Assembly (NCBI GenBank): GCA_031255975.1
Contig: JAIRRM010000193.1
Coordinates: 1-11,429 of the forward strand
Length of the DNA: 11,429 nt
Reading direction: 5' to 3'
DNA from: Propionibacteriaceae bacterium
GTDB taxonomy: Bacteria > Actinomycetota > Actinomycetes > Propionibacteriales > Propionibacteriaceae
Of this stretch, positions 1 to 6,456 are shown one piece after another (within the stretch, counting starts at the first letter, position 1; each line of letters opens with the position of its first letter). Under the pieces are notes generated by a model. It was not told the origin of the DNA, made no database searches, and saw only the letters and a list, made by a program, of their open reading frames with translations. The position numbers and the translations under genes were made by a program.

Positions 1-1793
1 CCGTCCAGCAACCAGGAGACGGCACCGACGAGCTTGGGATCAACCTCCACCCGATCAAGCAGCCAGGAGGTGCCGCTGGGAGGTACCCCACGCCCAGGGG
101 CCGCCGCAGCCCCGCCAAAAACCAAGCGGATGGGCTGCCCCTCGCCCGTACCGGCAGCGCGCAGTGCCTTCAAGCCCTCGGTGTGAGTGGCCCCCGCCGC
201 AGTGTCGGCGTATTGTCCCAGCGCGGCGGCCACCGCCCGTTCCCAGCCCCGCTCCACCCGCAGCGCCTCGCCGAGCGGCTTGCCGAATCCGTCCCGCGGG
301 TCTACGGATTGTAGCGTCTGCCGCAACGCCGCCACCCGTCCGCCAAGTGCCGCCGCCAATCGGGTGGCCTCGGTGAGGGCGGTGGCGGACTCCCGCAGCG
401 CGTTCGCGCGGACAGTGGTCTCCTCACGACGCCGCGCCAACTCGGACTCTGCCGTGGCTCGCACCTGCGACACCGGCAACGTCACCCGCTGCGCGGTCGC
501 CAACTCTGCCTGCGCAGCCTCGAATCGGGCCAATGTATCCTGCGAGCGCACCGCCAAGCGTTCCGCCTCCTCAGCCCCGGCATCCAACCTGGCCTGGAGC
601 GCGGTGGCCTGCGCCACCAACCGTGACATACCATCGCGGCGATCAGCGGCGGCCTTACGAGCAGCGGCATACGCGGCTTCGGCGGCCACCAACTCCCCAG
701 CAACACGGGCATGGTCACGCTCCGCATCCGCCAACACCTCGGCGGCGGCACTCACCGCCAACTCCATCCGCTGCTGCTCCTCCCGGGCCGCGACGGCATC
801 CGCGTCCATGGCGTCCAAGTCGCGTCCGGCCAAAGGCAACTGCTGCTGTTCGGCGGCTCGCAGCCGTTCCGCCGCAATAGACATGGTGGCGTGTACCCGT
901 TCCCGTAGCCCCGATAATCCGTACCAGGTCTCCTGCACGGCGGAGAGCGTCGGTACCGCCACGGCTATCGCGGCCTCCGCGTCCATCTCGGCGGTACGCG
1001 CGGCATGCAACACCGCCTCAGCACTGGCACGGGCAGCGGCCAACGCGGCCTCGTCTGCCAACTCCGCCTCAAACTCCTGCGTGGCGCGAGCCAAGTCGTC
1101 GGCCAGCAACCGGGCTTTCGCGTCGCGCAGTTCCGCCTGAATAAGCTGTGCTCGCCGCGCCACCTGCGCCTGCCGCCCCAGTGGTTTAAGCTGCCTGCGT
1201 ACCTCGCCGATGAGGTCGGTGAGTCGCTCCAAGTTGGCTTGAGTGGCCTCCAGTTTGCGCTGCGCCCGCTCCTTGCGCCGACGATGCTTCAGCACTCCGG
1301 CGGCTTCCTCGATGAACACCCGGTGTTGCTCGGGGGTGGCGGAAAGGATGGCGTCCAACTGCCCCTGTCCCACGATGACGTGCATCTCACGCCCCATGCC
1401 GGTGTCGGAGAGTAGTTCCTGCACATCTAGCAGTCGCACCGTCTGGCCGTTGATGGCATACTCGCTGCCCCCGGTACGGAACAGGGTGCGCGAAACCTTC
1501 ACCTCGGAGTAATCGATGGGCAACGCGCCGTCGGAGTTATCGATGGTGAGAGTTACCTCGGCGCGACCCAATGCCGGACGGCTTGCGGTGCCCTGAAAGA
1601 TGACGTCGCTCATCTGGCCACCGCGTAGACTCTTGGCTCCCTGCTCCCCCATCACCCACGCGAGCGCGTCTACGATGTTTGACTTGCCGGAGCCGTTAGG
1701 GCCAACGATGGCGGTGATGCCCGGCTCAAAGGTGAGATGGGTCGCCGACGCGAACGACTTGAACCCTTTGAGGGTAAGTGTTTTCAGGTACAC
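1..1793 (-). CDS. smc: Chromosome segregation/condensation ATPase Smc, N-terminal part (cut by left edge)
   Basis: Smc dimerises through a hinge and, with ScpA and ScpB, forms the condensin ring that organises and segregates the chromosome. About 597 residues are present: the N-terminal ATPase head, the first coiled-coil arm and the beginning of the hinge. Visible in the minus-strand translation are the start motif LKGFKSFA (residues 8-15), Walker A GPNGSGKS (31-38), a VDALAWVMGEQGAKSLRG stretch just after it, and IVGQGQ followed by FIEEAAG in the head. A long Ala/Glu/Arg/Gln-rich coiled coil runs to about residue 495. The GFGKPLGEALRVERGWE segment (about 502-518) marks hinge entry. The second arm, signature motif and Walker B lie outside the window. 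The start is a GTG at 1793-1791, giving MYLKTLTLKGFKSF as in actinobacterial Smc; GAAGG lies about 10 bases upstream. It follows the gtrA-like gene after 82 bp. No internal disruption is seen. Confidence 0.97.
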   Translation of the reverse strand, partial: MYLKTLTLKGFKSFASATHLTFEPGITAIVGPNGSGKSNIVDALAWVMGEQGAKSLRGGQMSDVIFQGTASRPALGRAEVTLTIDNSDGALPIDYSEVKVSRTLFRTGGSEYAINGQTVRLLDVQELLSDTGMGREMHVIVGQGQLDAILSATPEQHRVFIEEAAGVLKHRRRKERAQRKLEATQANLERLTDLIGEVRRQLKPLGRQAQVARRAQLIQAELRDAKARLLADDLARATQEFEAELADEAALAAARASAEAVLHAARTAEMDAEAAIAVAVPTLSAVQETWYGLSGLRERVHATMSIAAERLRAAEQQQLPLAGRDLDAMDADAVAAREEQQRMELAVSAAAEVLADAERDHARVAGELVAAEAAYAAARKAAADRRDGMSRLVAQATALQARLDAGAEEAERLAVRSQDTLARFEAAQAELATAQRVTLPVSQVRATAESELARRREETTVRANALRESATALTEATRLAAALGGRVAALRQTLQSVDPRDGFGKPLGEALRVERGWERAVAAALGQYADTAAGATHTEGLKALRAAGTGEGQPIRLVFGGAAAAPGRGVPPSGTSWLLDRVEVDPKLVGAVSWLLD

Positions 1794-1824
1794 GTCGGTG
1801 ATGCCTTCAGGTGCGGATCCCGTG

Positions 1825-1849
1825 GTTGGTTTCGCCGGGCTCAACCAAC
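1825..1849. repeat. Inverted repeat in the gtrA-smc gap
   Basis: GTTGGTT (1825-1831) is followed 11 bases later by its exact reverse complement AACCAAC (1843-1849), a 7-bp stem inside the 82-bp space between the gtrA-like stop and the smc start. No T-run follows on the minus strand, so it is not a convincing intrinsic terminator. It could be a transcript hairpin that attenuates or stabilises mRNA ahead of smc, or it could be chance. Confidence 0.35.
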
Positions 1850-1875
1850 GTGGGATGACAAAAATCCTCGGAAGG

Positions 1876-2481
1876 TCAGTCTACCGGGTACGTCTTAGTT
1901 GTGGTCGCCGCTGCCGTGATCGGCGACGATGCCCCACCAGCCTTTCGGAACGCCCAGAGCTTGTTCACCACAAAGTTCACCGGGGTGGAAGCCAGTACGC
2001 CGAACAGCTGCGCCCAAAGCTCGCGGGAACGCCAGGTGCCTATTGCCTCGAACGGCGGGTCGGGCAGGTAGATCGGCGAGTTCGGGTGAGTGAACAGGAT
2101 CTGTAGTCCCAGCCCGATGGTAGCGGCGGCCGTCCCGGCTCCCAGGAAGGGCCAGAAGTCGCGCCACCAGCTTCGTCCGGTTTTGTCGAAGGTGAGACGA
2201 CGATTGAGGCAGTAGTTCCAGACATTCGCCACGGCAAACGACACCACGAGCACCACGTTGCGATAGCGCACCCAGAAATCGGTGCCCGGGATATTGATGA
2301 TCGGCTGGTCGGCGTACTCGGGGCCGTTGTGCAGTTTATGCAGCAGCACCATCACCGCCATATTCACCAACACTCCGGAGCCGCCCACCAGGCCAAACTT
2401 GATGAATTGCCAGGCGACATGCTTGAAGCGGTAGCCCGCGGATTCCGGGGGTGCTGCGGCATCGGTCATCACGGTGGTCAC
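1876..2481 (-). CDS. GtrA-family four-helix membrane protein
   Basis: GtrA-like proteins (PF04138) are small polytopic membrane proteins linked to moving polyprenyl-phosphate-linked sugars across the membrane for cell-wall or surface glycan glycosylation. The specific substrate here is unknown. The ~201-residue product shows four hydrophobic segments (about 26-48, 75-97, 109-131, 158-178). It has the family hallmarks FIKFGLVGGSGVLVN (26-40), WNYCLNRRLTF (88-98) and NFVVNKLWAF (169-178). Loops between helices 1-2 and 3-4 are each about 25 residues and rather long for the family. I chose the GTG at 2481 because it overlaps the mutM stop as GTGA and has GAGGG 4 bases upstream. An ATG at 2469 (MTDAAAPPESAG) is a reasonable alternative, and an ATG at 2511 is less likely because it lies deeper inside mutM. 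No glycosyltransferase partner lies beside it, so its placement between DNA-repair and condensation genes is odd. Confidence 0.88.
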   Translation of the reverse strand: MTTVMTDAAAPPESAGYRFKHVAWQFIKFGLVGGSGVLVNMAVMVLLHKLHNGPEYADQPIINIPGTDFWVRYRNVVLVVSFAVANVWNYCLNRRLTFDKTGRSWWRDFWPFLGAGTAAATIGLGLQILFTHPNSPIYLPDPPFEAIGTWRSRELWAQLFGVLASTPVNFVVNKLWAFRKAGGASSPITAAATTTKTYPVD

Positions 2482-3320
2482 CTTTCCCTCGGTGGCTGAC
2501 AAATAGCGCATAGATACGACGAGCGCCCCAAAAACGGGTGCCGCTCAATGGGCGCACCGCAGCGGTCGCAGGGCTCGGCCGCGCGGCCATATACGTGTAG
2601 TTGCCGAGCGAAGTACCCAGACGAGCCGTCGATACCGACGTACAGCGCGTCGAAACTGGTGCCACCTGCCGCGATGGATGCCAGCAGTACTTGCCGTGCC
2701 GCCTCCAGTAGCCGGTTGATGGCGGCGATGCCCAGCGTGTTAGCCGGGGTGTCGTAGCGGATTTCCGCCAACCACAGCGCCTCGTCGGCGTAGATGTTGC
2801 CGATGCCGGATACCACCTGCTGATCCAGCAACACCCGTTTAATCGCCGAACGCTTACCCGCGATGACTCGCGCCACCGCCGCCTGGTCGAACTCCGGGTC
2901 AAGCGGATCGAGGGCGATGTGTGCCACCTCCGGCGGCAGTTCCGCGCCACCCACCGACACCGACAACCCGCCAAACATCCGCTGATCCACAAACCGCAGT
3001 TGCCGCCCGTCGTCTAGCCCCATGATGACCCGGGTGTTGCGCACCAGCGGCGCGTCCGGCGCGTCCACTCGGAATTGGCCGCTCATGCCCAGATGTGCCA
3101 GCAGCGCGTCGGTGTCCTCGAACGGTAGCCACAGGTATTTGCCACGCCGGGCTGGCACGGCGAACACCCGTCCCACCATGGTGGCGGCGAAGTCGTCTGG
3201 GCCGGCCCAATGCCGCCGTACTGGCCGCTCATGCAGCAACGCCACCCCGGTGACACTACGACCGGTGATATGTGAGGCCAATCCGCGACGGATGGTCTCT
3301 ACCTCTGGAAGTTCAGGCAT
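2478..3320 (-). CDS. mutM: Formamidopyrimidine-DNA glycosylase (8-oxoguanine repair)
   Basis: Bifunctional DNA glycosylase/AP lyase that removes 8-oxoguanine and formamidopyrimidines and cuts the strand by beta/delta elimination. The 280-residue product has the expected length. It opens MPELPEVETIRRGL; after Met removal the new N-terminal proline is the Schiff-base nucleophile and the next glutamate is the second catalytic residue. The catalytic lysine of the RRGKYL motif is K61, and the helix-two-turn-helix region lies around 150-225. The C-terminal zinc finger has cysteines at 251, 254, 271 and 274, with the lesion-contacting arginine at R266 in GRSSYLC. All key residues are intact. It lies 36 bp after rnc with no strong Shine-Dalgarno sequence visible, suggesting weak or coupled translation, and its TGA overlaps the next gene's GTG. 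Confidence 0.97.
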   Translation of the reverse strand: MPELPEVETIRRGLASHITGRSVTGVALLHERPVRRHWAGPDDFAATMVGRVFAVPARRGKYLWLPFEDTDALLAHLGMSGQFRVDAPDAPLVRNTRVIMGLDDGRQLRFVDQRMFGGLSVSVGGAELPPEVAHIALDPLDPEFDQAAVARVIAGKRSAIKRVLLDQQVVSGIGNIYADEALWLAEIRYDTPANTLGIAAINRLLEAARQVLLASIAAGGTSFDALYVGIDGSSGYFARQLHVYGRAAEPCDRCGAPIERHPFLGRSSYLCAICQPPRER

Positions 3321-3356
3321 GGGTCAAGCTCAACTGGTTTGGCGCGGCTACGAATC

Positions 3357-4052
3357 TCAGGCTTCGAACTGGTAACCCTCGGCCTCCAAGGCCCGGGCGG
3401 CGTTCTCGGCGGCGATCTGCTCCGCGTGCTTCTTGCTGTGGCCACTGCCCGGCTGGAAACCGCGCTCACCAATCACGACCCACGCGGTGAAGGTCTTGTC
3501 GTGATCGGGGCCGGATTCGCTCATCTCATAGCCGAGGCTACCCAGTCCGTTGGCGGCCACCAACTCCTGCAACGCTGTCTTCCAATCCAACCCGGAGCCC
3601 AACTCCACCGCCTCGTCCACCACCGGACGGAACACCGCGTCTACCAGACGACGGGCACCGGCGGTGTCGGTTATGTAGGCGGCTCCGATGAGCGCCTCCA
3701 TGGTGTCGGCGAGGATGGACGTCTTGTCGGCCCCATGAGTAGAAATCTCGCCTTTGCCCAGCTTCACCATCGCCCCGACATCGTGGGCACGAGCCACGTC
3801 TCCCAGACTGACCGCACTCACCACGGCGGCGCGTAGTTTCGCCAACCGCCCCTCTGGAAAATCCGGGTACGCACGATACAGATATTCGGTGACCACGATG
3901 CTGAGCACGGCATCGCCTAAGAACTCCAGCCGTTCATTGTTTGGAATCTGACCATGCTCGTAAGAGTATGAGCGGTGCGTTAACGCGAGGTCGAGCAACT
4001 CCGGCTCGATGCGCACATCGAGACCTTCCAACAGCTCCAGAAAAGCTGGCAT
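3357..4052 (-). CDS. rnc: Ribonuclease III
   Basis: Double-stranded-RNA endonuclease that processes the rRNA precursor and structured mRNAs. The 231-residue product is full length. The catalytic RNase III domain carries the signature NERLEFLGDAV (39-49), with metal-binding residues E43 and D47, and DTMEALIGAAYI with D116 and E119. A double-stranded RNA-binding domain occupies about 156-226, opening with DWKTALQELV and ending with the conserved GSGHSKKHAEQIAAENAA block. The ATG at 4052 lies 17 bp after the rpmF stop. The Shine-Dalgarno match is weak, consistent with translation following on from rpmF. The rpmF-rnc-mutM-smc order is the common actinobacterial arrangement. Confidence 0.97.
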   Translation of the reverse strand: MPAFLELLEGLDVRIEPELLDLALTHRSYSYEHGQIPNNERLEFLGDAVLSIVVTEYLYRAYPDFPEGRLAKLRAAVVSAVSLGDVARAHDVGAMVKLGKGEISTHGADKTSILADTMEALIGAAYITDTAGARRLVDAVFRPVVDEAVELGSGLDWKTALQELVAANGLGSLGYEMSESGPDHDKTFTAWVVIGERGFQPGSGHSKKHAEQIAAENAARALEAEGYQFEA

Positions 4053-4069
4053 GGGGGCAGCCGGGAGGC

Positions 4070-4267
4070 TCAGACCTCTACCTCGATCACCTGGCGCATC
4101 TTGTCCTTCTCACCGTATTGGCCACATTCGGGGCAGACGGTGTGAGACGGATGCTTCGCCCTGCAAGCCGGGTTGGCGCACACGCTCAGGGTGATCGGAG
4201 CAGCCTTGAACTGCGAACGCCGCGAACGGGTGTTGCTGCGGGACATCCTGCGCTTCGGGACTGCCAC
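4070..4267 (-). CDS. rpmF: 50S ribosomal protein L32 (zinc-ribbon form)
   Basis: Small structural protein of the large ribosomal subunit. The 65-residue product begins MAVPKRRMSRSNTRSRRSQFKAA, diagnostic for bacterial L32. It contains four cysteines (C30, C35, C45, C48) of a zinc ribbon; the first pair is spaced CxxxxC rather than the usual CxxC. The tail, from QYGEKDKMRQ to the C-terminus, is acidic and somewhat longer than in many actinobacterial L32 proteins. The start is the GTG at 4267, not the upstream ATG at 4333. It gives the universal AVPK N-terminus and has AAGGAG at 4279-4274, six bases upstream. It is the first gene of the leftward housekeeping block; no yceD (DUF177) gene precedes it, though that pairing is common elsewhere. 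Confidence 0.96.
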   Translation of the reverse strand: MAVPKRRMSRSNTRSRRSQFKAAPITLSVCANPACRAKHPSHTVCPECGQYGEKDKMRQVIEVEV

Positions 4268-4345
4268 TGTTCTCTCCTTACCTCCGCGCCCCACCCTTGG
4301 CGGTGAAGACGCACCTCGCGCCCAACGGCGCAAGCCAGCCTGACG

Positions 4346-4375
4346 ATTATATGCGGCGGTTTATAGATTCGCCAA
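4346..4375 (-). promoter_or_regulatory. Predicted sigma-70-type promoter of rpmF-rnc-mutM
   Basis: On the minus strand a perfect -10 hexamer TATAAT (4351-4346) lies 18 bases after TTGGCG (4375-4370), a four-of-six match to the -35 consensus. Transcription would start near 4339, leaving about a 70-base leader before the rpmF GTG at 4267. This is the best promoter in the window by eye. Confidence 0.65.
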
Positions 4376-4443
4376 CCGCTCGACTCACACCATATTTATG
4401 AAAGCATTGTGTAGCTATATTTACGTGATGTCGGCCTGGATAC

Positions 4444-4458
4444 GTCCAATATGTGGAC
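4444..4458. repeat. Short inverted repeat GTCCA-N5-TGGAC in the divergent intergenic region
   Basis: GTCCA and TGGAC flank the five bases ATATG, a perfect 5-bp-arm inverted repeat roughly midway between rpmF and the iron operon and about 30 bp upstream of the TTGACT element. It could be an activator or repressor half of the divergent control region. Arms of five bases are also expected by chance, so the call is weak. Confidence 0.3.
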
Positions 4459-4485
4459 TCGATTCGACAATTTGCACCACTTCCG

Positions 4486-4510
4486 GTTGACTTATCGTAA
4501 ATAACGCAAC
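4486..4510 (+). promoter_or_regulatory. 25-bp interrupted palindrome overlapping a -35-like element: candidate operator of the iron operon
   Basis: The site reads GTTG-N2-TTAT-N5-ATAA-N2-CAAC, symmetrical about position 4498, with eight of twelve base pairs matching in two phased blocks per arm. TTGACT (4487-4492), a good -35 hexamer, lies inside the left arm. A poor -10 candidate (CATACG, 4512-4517) is 19 bases further on. A dimeric regulator bound here would block polymerase. The symmetry does not match the classical DtxR/IdeR 19-mer or the Fur 7-1-7 pattern as I know them. Iron control is inferred only from the downstream genes. AGGAAG (4555-4560) serves as the ribosome-binding site of the first gene. 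Confidence 0.4.
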
Positions 4511-4566
4511 ACATACGTTTCGTAAAGCCCTAAAACGGGTGCTCAAGTCAAGGTAGGAAGTGGCAG

Positions 4567-5811
4567 ATGAACCGGAACCGCATTCTGGGTGTCGCGGCGC
4601 TGGCGAGTATCGTGGCGGCGCTGGCGGTCTTTCTATTCGTCCCCACCGGCTCCGCGCAAGCTTCCGAAACCAAAACCACCTGGACATCCATCGCCACCGA
4701 GATGAACTCCATCCTCGACGAGGCCGTCGCCCTTTTCGATGCCGGAGACCTCAATACCGCTCGTGACCGGGTGAACGACGCCTACTACGGCTATTACGAG
4801 GCGAAAGGCTTTGAGAAAGTGGTGATGGCCCACGTCAGCGGCCAATCTGCCACCCAGGCTGAGACGGAGTTCGGTGTCATCAAAAAGGCCATCTCCGCCG
4901 GTGCCTCCGGGGCCGCCGACGTGTACTCCCACGTTGCCGCGCTGAAACAGCTACTGCTCGATCAGGCTCGCGCCTTGGATGGCCCCGCCCCCAGTTTCGG
5001 GCAACTCTGCTGGAACGCCCTGGTGATTCTGCTCCGTGAGGGTGTGGAGGCCATCTTGGTGTTGGGCGCGATCATCGCGTACCTGGTGAAATCCGGCCAG
5101 CGCGAAACCCTGCCCACCATCTACGCCGGGGCCGGTTTCGCCGTCGCCGCCTCCATCGGGCTGGCCGTCGCCATCAACGCCATCACCGCGCTCGCCGGTG
5201 CCAGCCAGGAGGTCATCGAAGGCGTCACCATTCTGGGTGCCGTCGTGATGCTTATCTGGGTATCAAACTGGATCGCCCAGAAGGCCAGCGCCTCCGCCTG
5301 GACGGCCTACATCCAAGAGCGCACCGCGACATCGTTGGCATCCGGCTCCGTCACAGCCCTAGCGGCGGTCAGCTTCCTGGCCGTGTTCCGCGAGGGAGCC
5401 GAGGTGATTTTGCTGTTCCAGGCGCTGCGGATGCAGGCCGGGACGCTGACCGCCCCGCTGTGGCTGGGCGCGGGGCTGGGGTTCGTGGCGCTCGTGGTGG
5501 TGTATCTCGCCATTCGGGTGCTCTCCCTGCGCATTCCGTTACGGCCCTTCTTCCTCGTCACCTCAGCCCTGTTGGCGCTGATGGCGCTCACTTTCGCCGG
5601 TTCCGGCATCGCCGAACTGCAAGAGGGAGACGTACTCCCGACCACTCTCGTCAGCGGCGTACCTCACATCGACTGGTTGGGCGTTTACCCGACAGTAGAG
5701 ACGCTCAGCGCCCAAGGATTCGTCCTGGTCATCATCACCGGCCTGGCGCTACGAGCGCTGCACAAAACACGTACTCAAGAAAAAACACAACAGAAGGAAA
5801 CAATGATATGA
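4567..5811 (+). CDS. FTR1-family high-affinity iron permease
   Basis: Membrane permease of the oxidase-dependent iron transporter family (PF03239, relatives FTR1, EfeU, FetM), expected to carry iron across the cytoplasmic membrane. The 414-residue product starts with a signal-like hydrophobic segment (about 6-26), followed by a roughly 110-residue extracytoplasmic helical domain rich in acidic and tyrosine residues (AYYGYYEAKGFEK, 72-84). About seven transmembrane segments then run from 149 to 398. Two RExxE iron-translocation motifs are intact: REGVE (157-161) and REGAE (275-279). The N-terminal domain is the kind found in P19-associated FTR1 proteins rather than the short EfeU type. ATG at 4567 has AGGAAG six bases upstream. 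It is the first gene of the plus-strand operon, and its TGA overlaps the next ATG by four bases. Iron as substrate follows from the motifs and the P19 neighbour. Confidence 0.95.
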   Translation: MNRNRILGVAALASIVAALAVFLFVPTGSAQASETKTTWTSIATEMNSILDEAVALFDAGDLNTARDRVNDAYYGYYEAKGFEKVVMAHVSGQSATQAETEFGVIKKAISAGASGAADVYSHVAALKQLLLDQARALDGPAPSFGQLCWNALVILLREGVEAILVLGAIIAYLVKSGQRETLPTIYAGAGFAVAASIGLAVAINAITALAGASQEVIEGVTILGAVVMLIWVSNWIAQKASASAWTAYIQERTATSLASGSVTALAAVSFLAVFREGAEVILLFQALRMQAGTLTAPLWLGAGLGFVALVVVYLAIRVLSLRIPLRPFFLVTSALLALMALTFAGSGIAELQEGDVLPTTLVSGVPHIDWLGVYPTVETLSAQGFVLVIITGLALRALHKTRTQEKTQQKETMI

Positions 5812-6428
5812 CCCGACACATCAAAGCAGCGGCTTTCGCTATCGCCGCCACCTTGCTGCTCAGCCTGAGCGCATGCAGCGACGACACCACCACGCCATCA
5901 GAGAACACCACTACCACCGATGTTCAGATACCCGGCCCCGACGACGATGGTGCCGCCGGTTTCACCGAATACCCGATCGGTGAGCCGCTGAGTCTGTTCC
6001 CGCTGGAGGTGGCCGCCGTCTACTTCCAGCCCGTAGACATGGCACCCGCCGGGATGGGCCTCGCAGCCGCCGAATCCGACATGCACATGGAAGCCGATGT
6101 CTCTGCGGCGGCGGGCAACGAACTGGGCTATGGCGTCGGTGACTTCGTACCGGGGTTGACCGTCGATTACACCATCATCGACACCGATGGTGGCAAGGTT
6201 GCCGCCTCCGGCACCTTCATGCCGATGAACGCCTCAGACGGCCCGCATTACGGCGCGAACATCGCGCTGCCGAACGCCGGGATCTACCTGGTGCGCTTCA
6301 CCATCAAGTCGCCGGAGGACACCGGCACCGTGCTGCACATCGATCCCGAGACCGGCGTCACCGGGCACTTCTGGAGCGAGCCCATCGTTGCCGAGTGGGA
6401 GTTTGATTACGTGCCGCGCGAGTGGTGA
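5808..6428 (+). CDS. P19/Tp34-family periplasmic-type metal-binding lipoprotein
   Basis: Homologue of Campylobacter P19 and E. coli FetP (PF10634), extracytoplasmic copper/iron-binding proteins that work with FTR1 permeases. The 206-residue precursor has a lipoprotein signal with lipobox LSAC and lipidated C23. A Thr/Ser/Asp/Pro-rich tether (24-47) is followed by the immunoglobulin-like P19 domain. The residues I match to the family metal site are all present: H93 and E95 in MHMEAD, M140 and H147 in FMPMNASDGPHYG, and H177 in VLHIDPETG. The nearby second histidine of the common HLEADIH motif is serine here (ADVSA). It anchors to the outer face of the membrane as expected for a Gram-positive cell. 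Start ATG 5808 overlaps the FTR1 stop and has AAGGA about ten bases upstream; an in-frame open stretch back to 5460 lies inside the FTR1 gene and is not coding. Confidence 0.94.
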   Translation: MTRHIKAAAFAIAATLLLSLSACSDDTTTPSENTTTTDVQIPGPDDDGAAGFTEYPIGEPLSLFPLEVAAVYFQPVDMAPAGMGLAAAESDMHMEADVSAAAGNELGYGVGDFVPGLTVDYTIIDTDGGKVAASGTFMPMNASDGPHYGANIALPNAGIYLVRFTIKSPEDTGTVLHIDPETGVTGHFWSEPIVAEWEFDYVPREW

Positions 6429-6456
6429 GCGTAGCGAACCCGTATAGGAAACTCAC

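Noticed and set aside
187..1140. 317-codon open frame on the plus strand
   Set aside because: It lies entirely antisense to the Smc coiled-coil region. Its Ala/Ser/Arg-rich composition is what GC-rich reverse frames give, and it has no recognisable domain or ribosome-binding site.
1825..1849. Intrinsic terminator between gtrA and smc
   Set aside because: There is a 7-bp stem but no T-run after it on the transcribed strand, so it is listed only as an inverted repeat.
1600..2106. 168-codon plus-strand frame across the smc start and gtrA end
   Set aside because: It is antisense to two well-supported genes and to the gap between them, with low-complexity composition and no family resemblance.
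4268..4333. N-terminal extension of L32 from ATG 4333
   Set aside because: L32 proteins start at AVPK; GTG 4267 gives that end and has AAGGAG six bases upstream. The extension would cover the leader.
4529..4533. CCTAA as half of a DtxR/IdeR iron box
   Set aside because: The matching TTAGG arm is absent at the right distance, so there is no real box.
4421..4687. 88-codon minus-strand frame covering part of the divergent intergenic region
   Set aside because: It overlaps the FTR1 signal peptide antisense, crosses the predicted operator, and has no Shine-Dalgarno sequence or recognisable domain.
5460..5807. N-terminal extension of the P19 gene
   Set aside because: The open frame runs back inside the FTR1 gene, but the lipoprotein signal starts exactly at ATG 5808, which also has the ribosome-binding site and the ATGA overlap.
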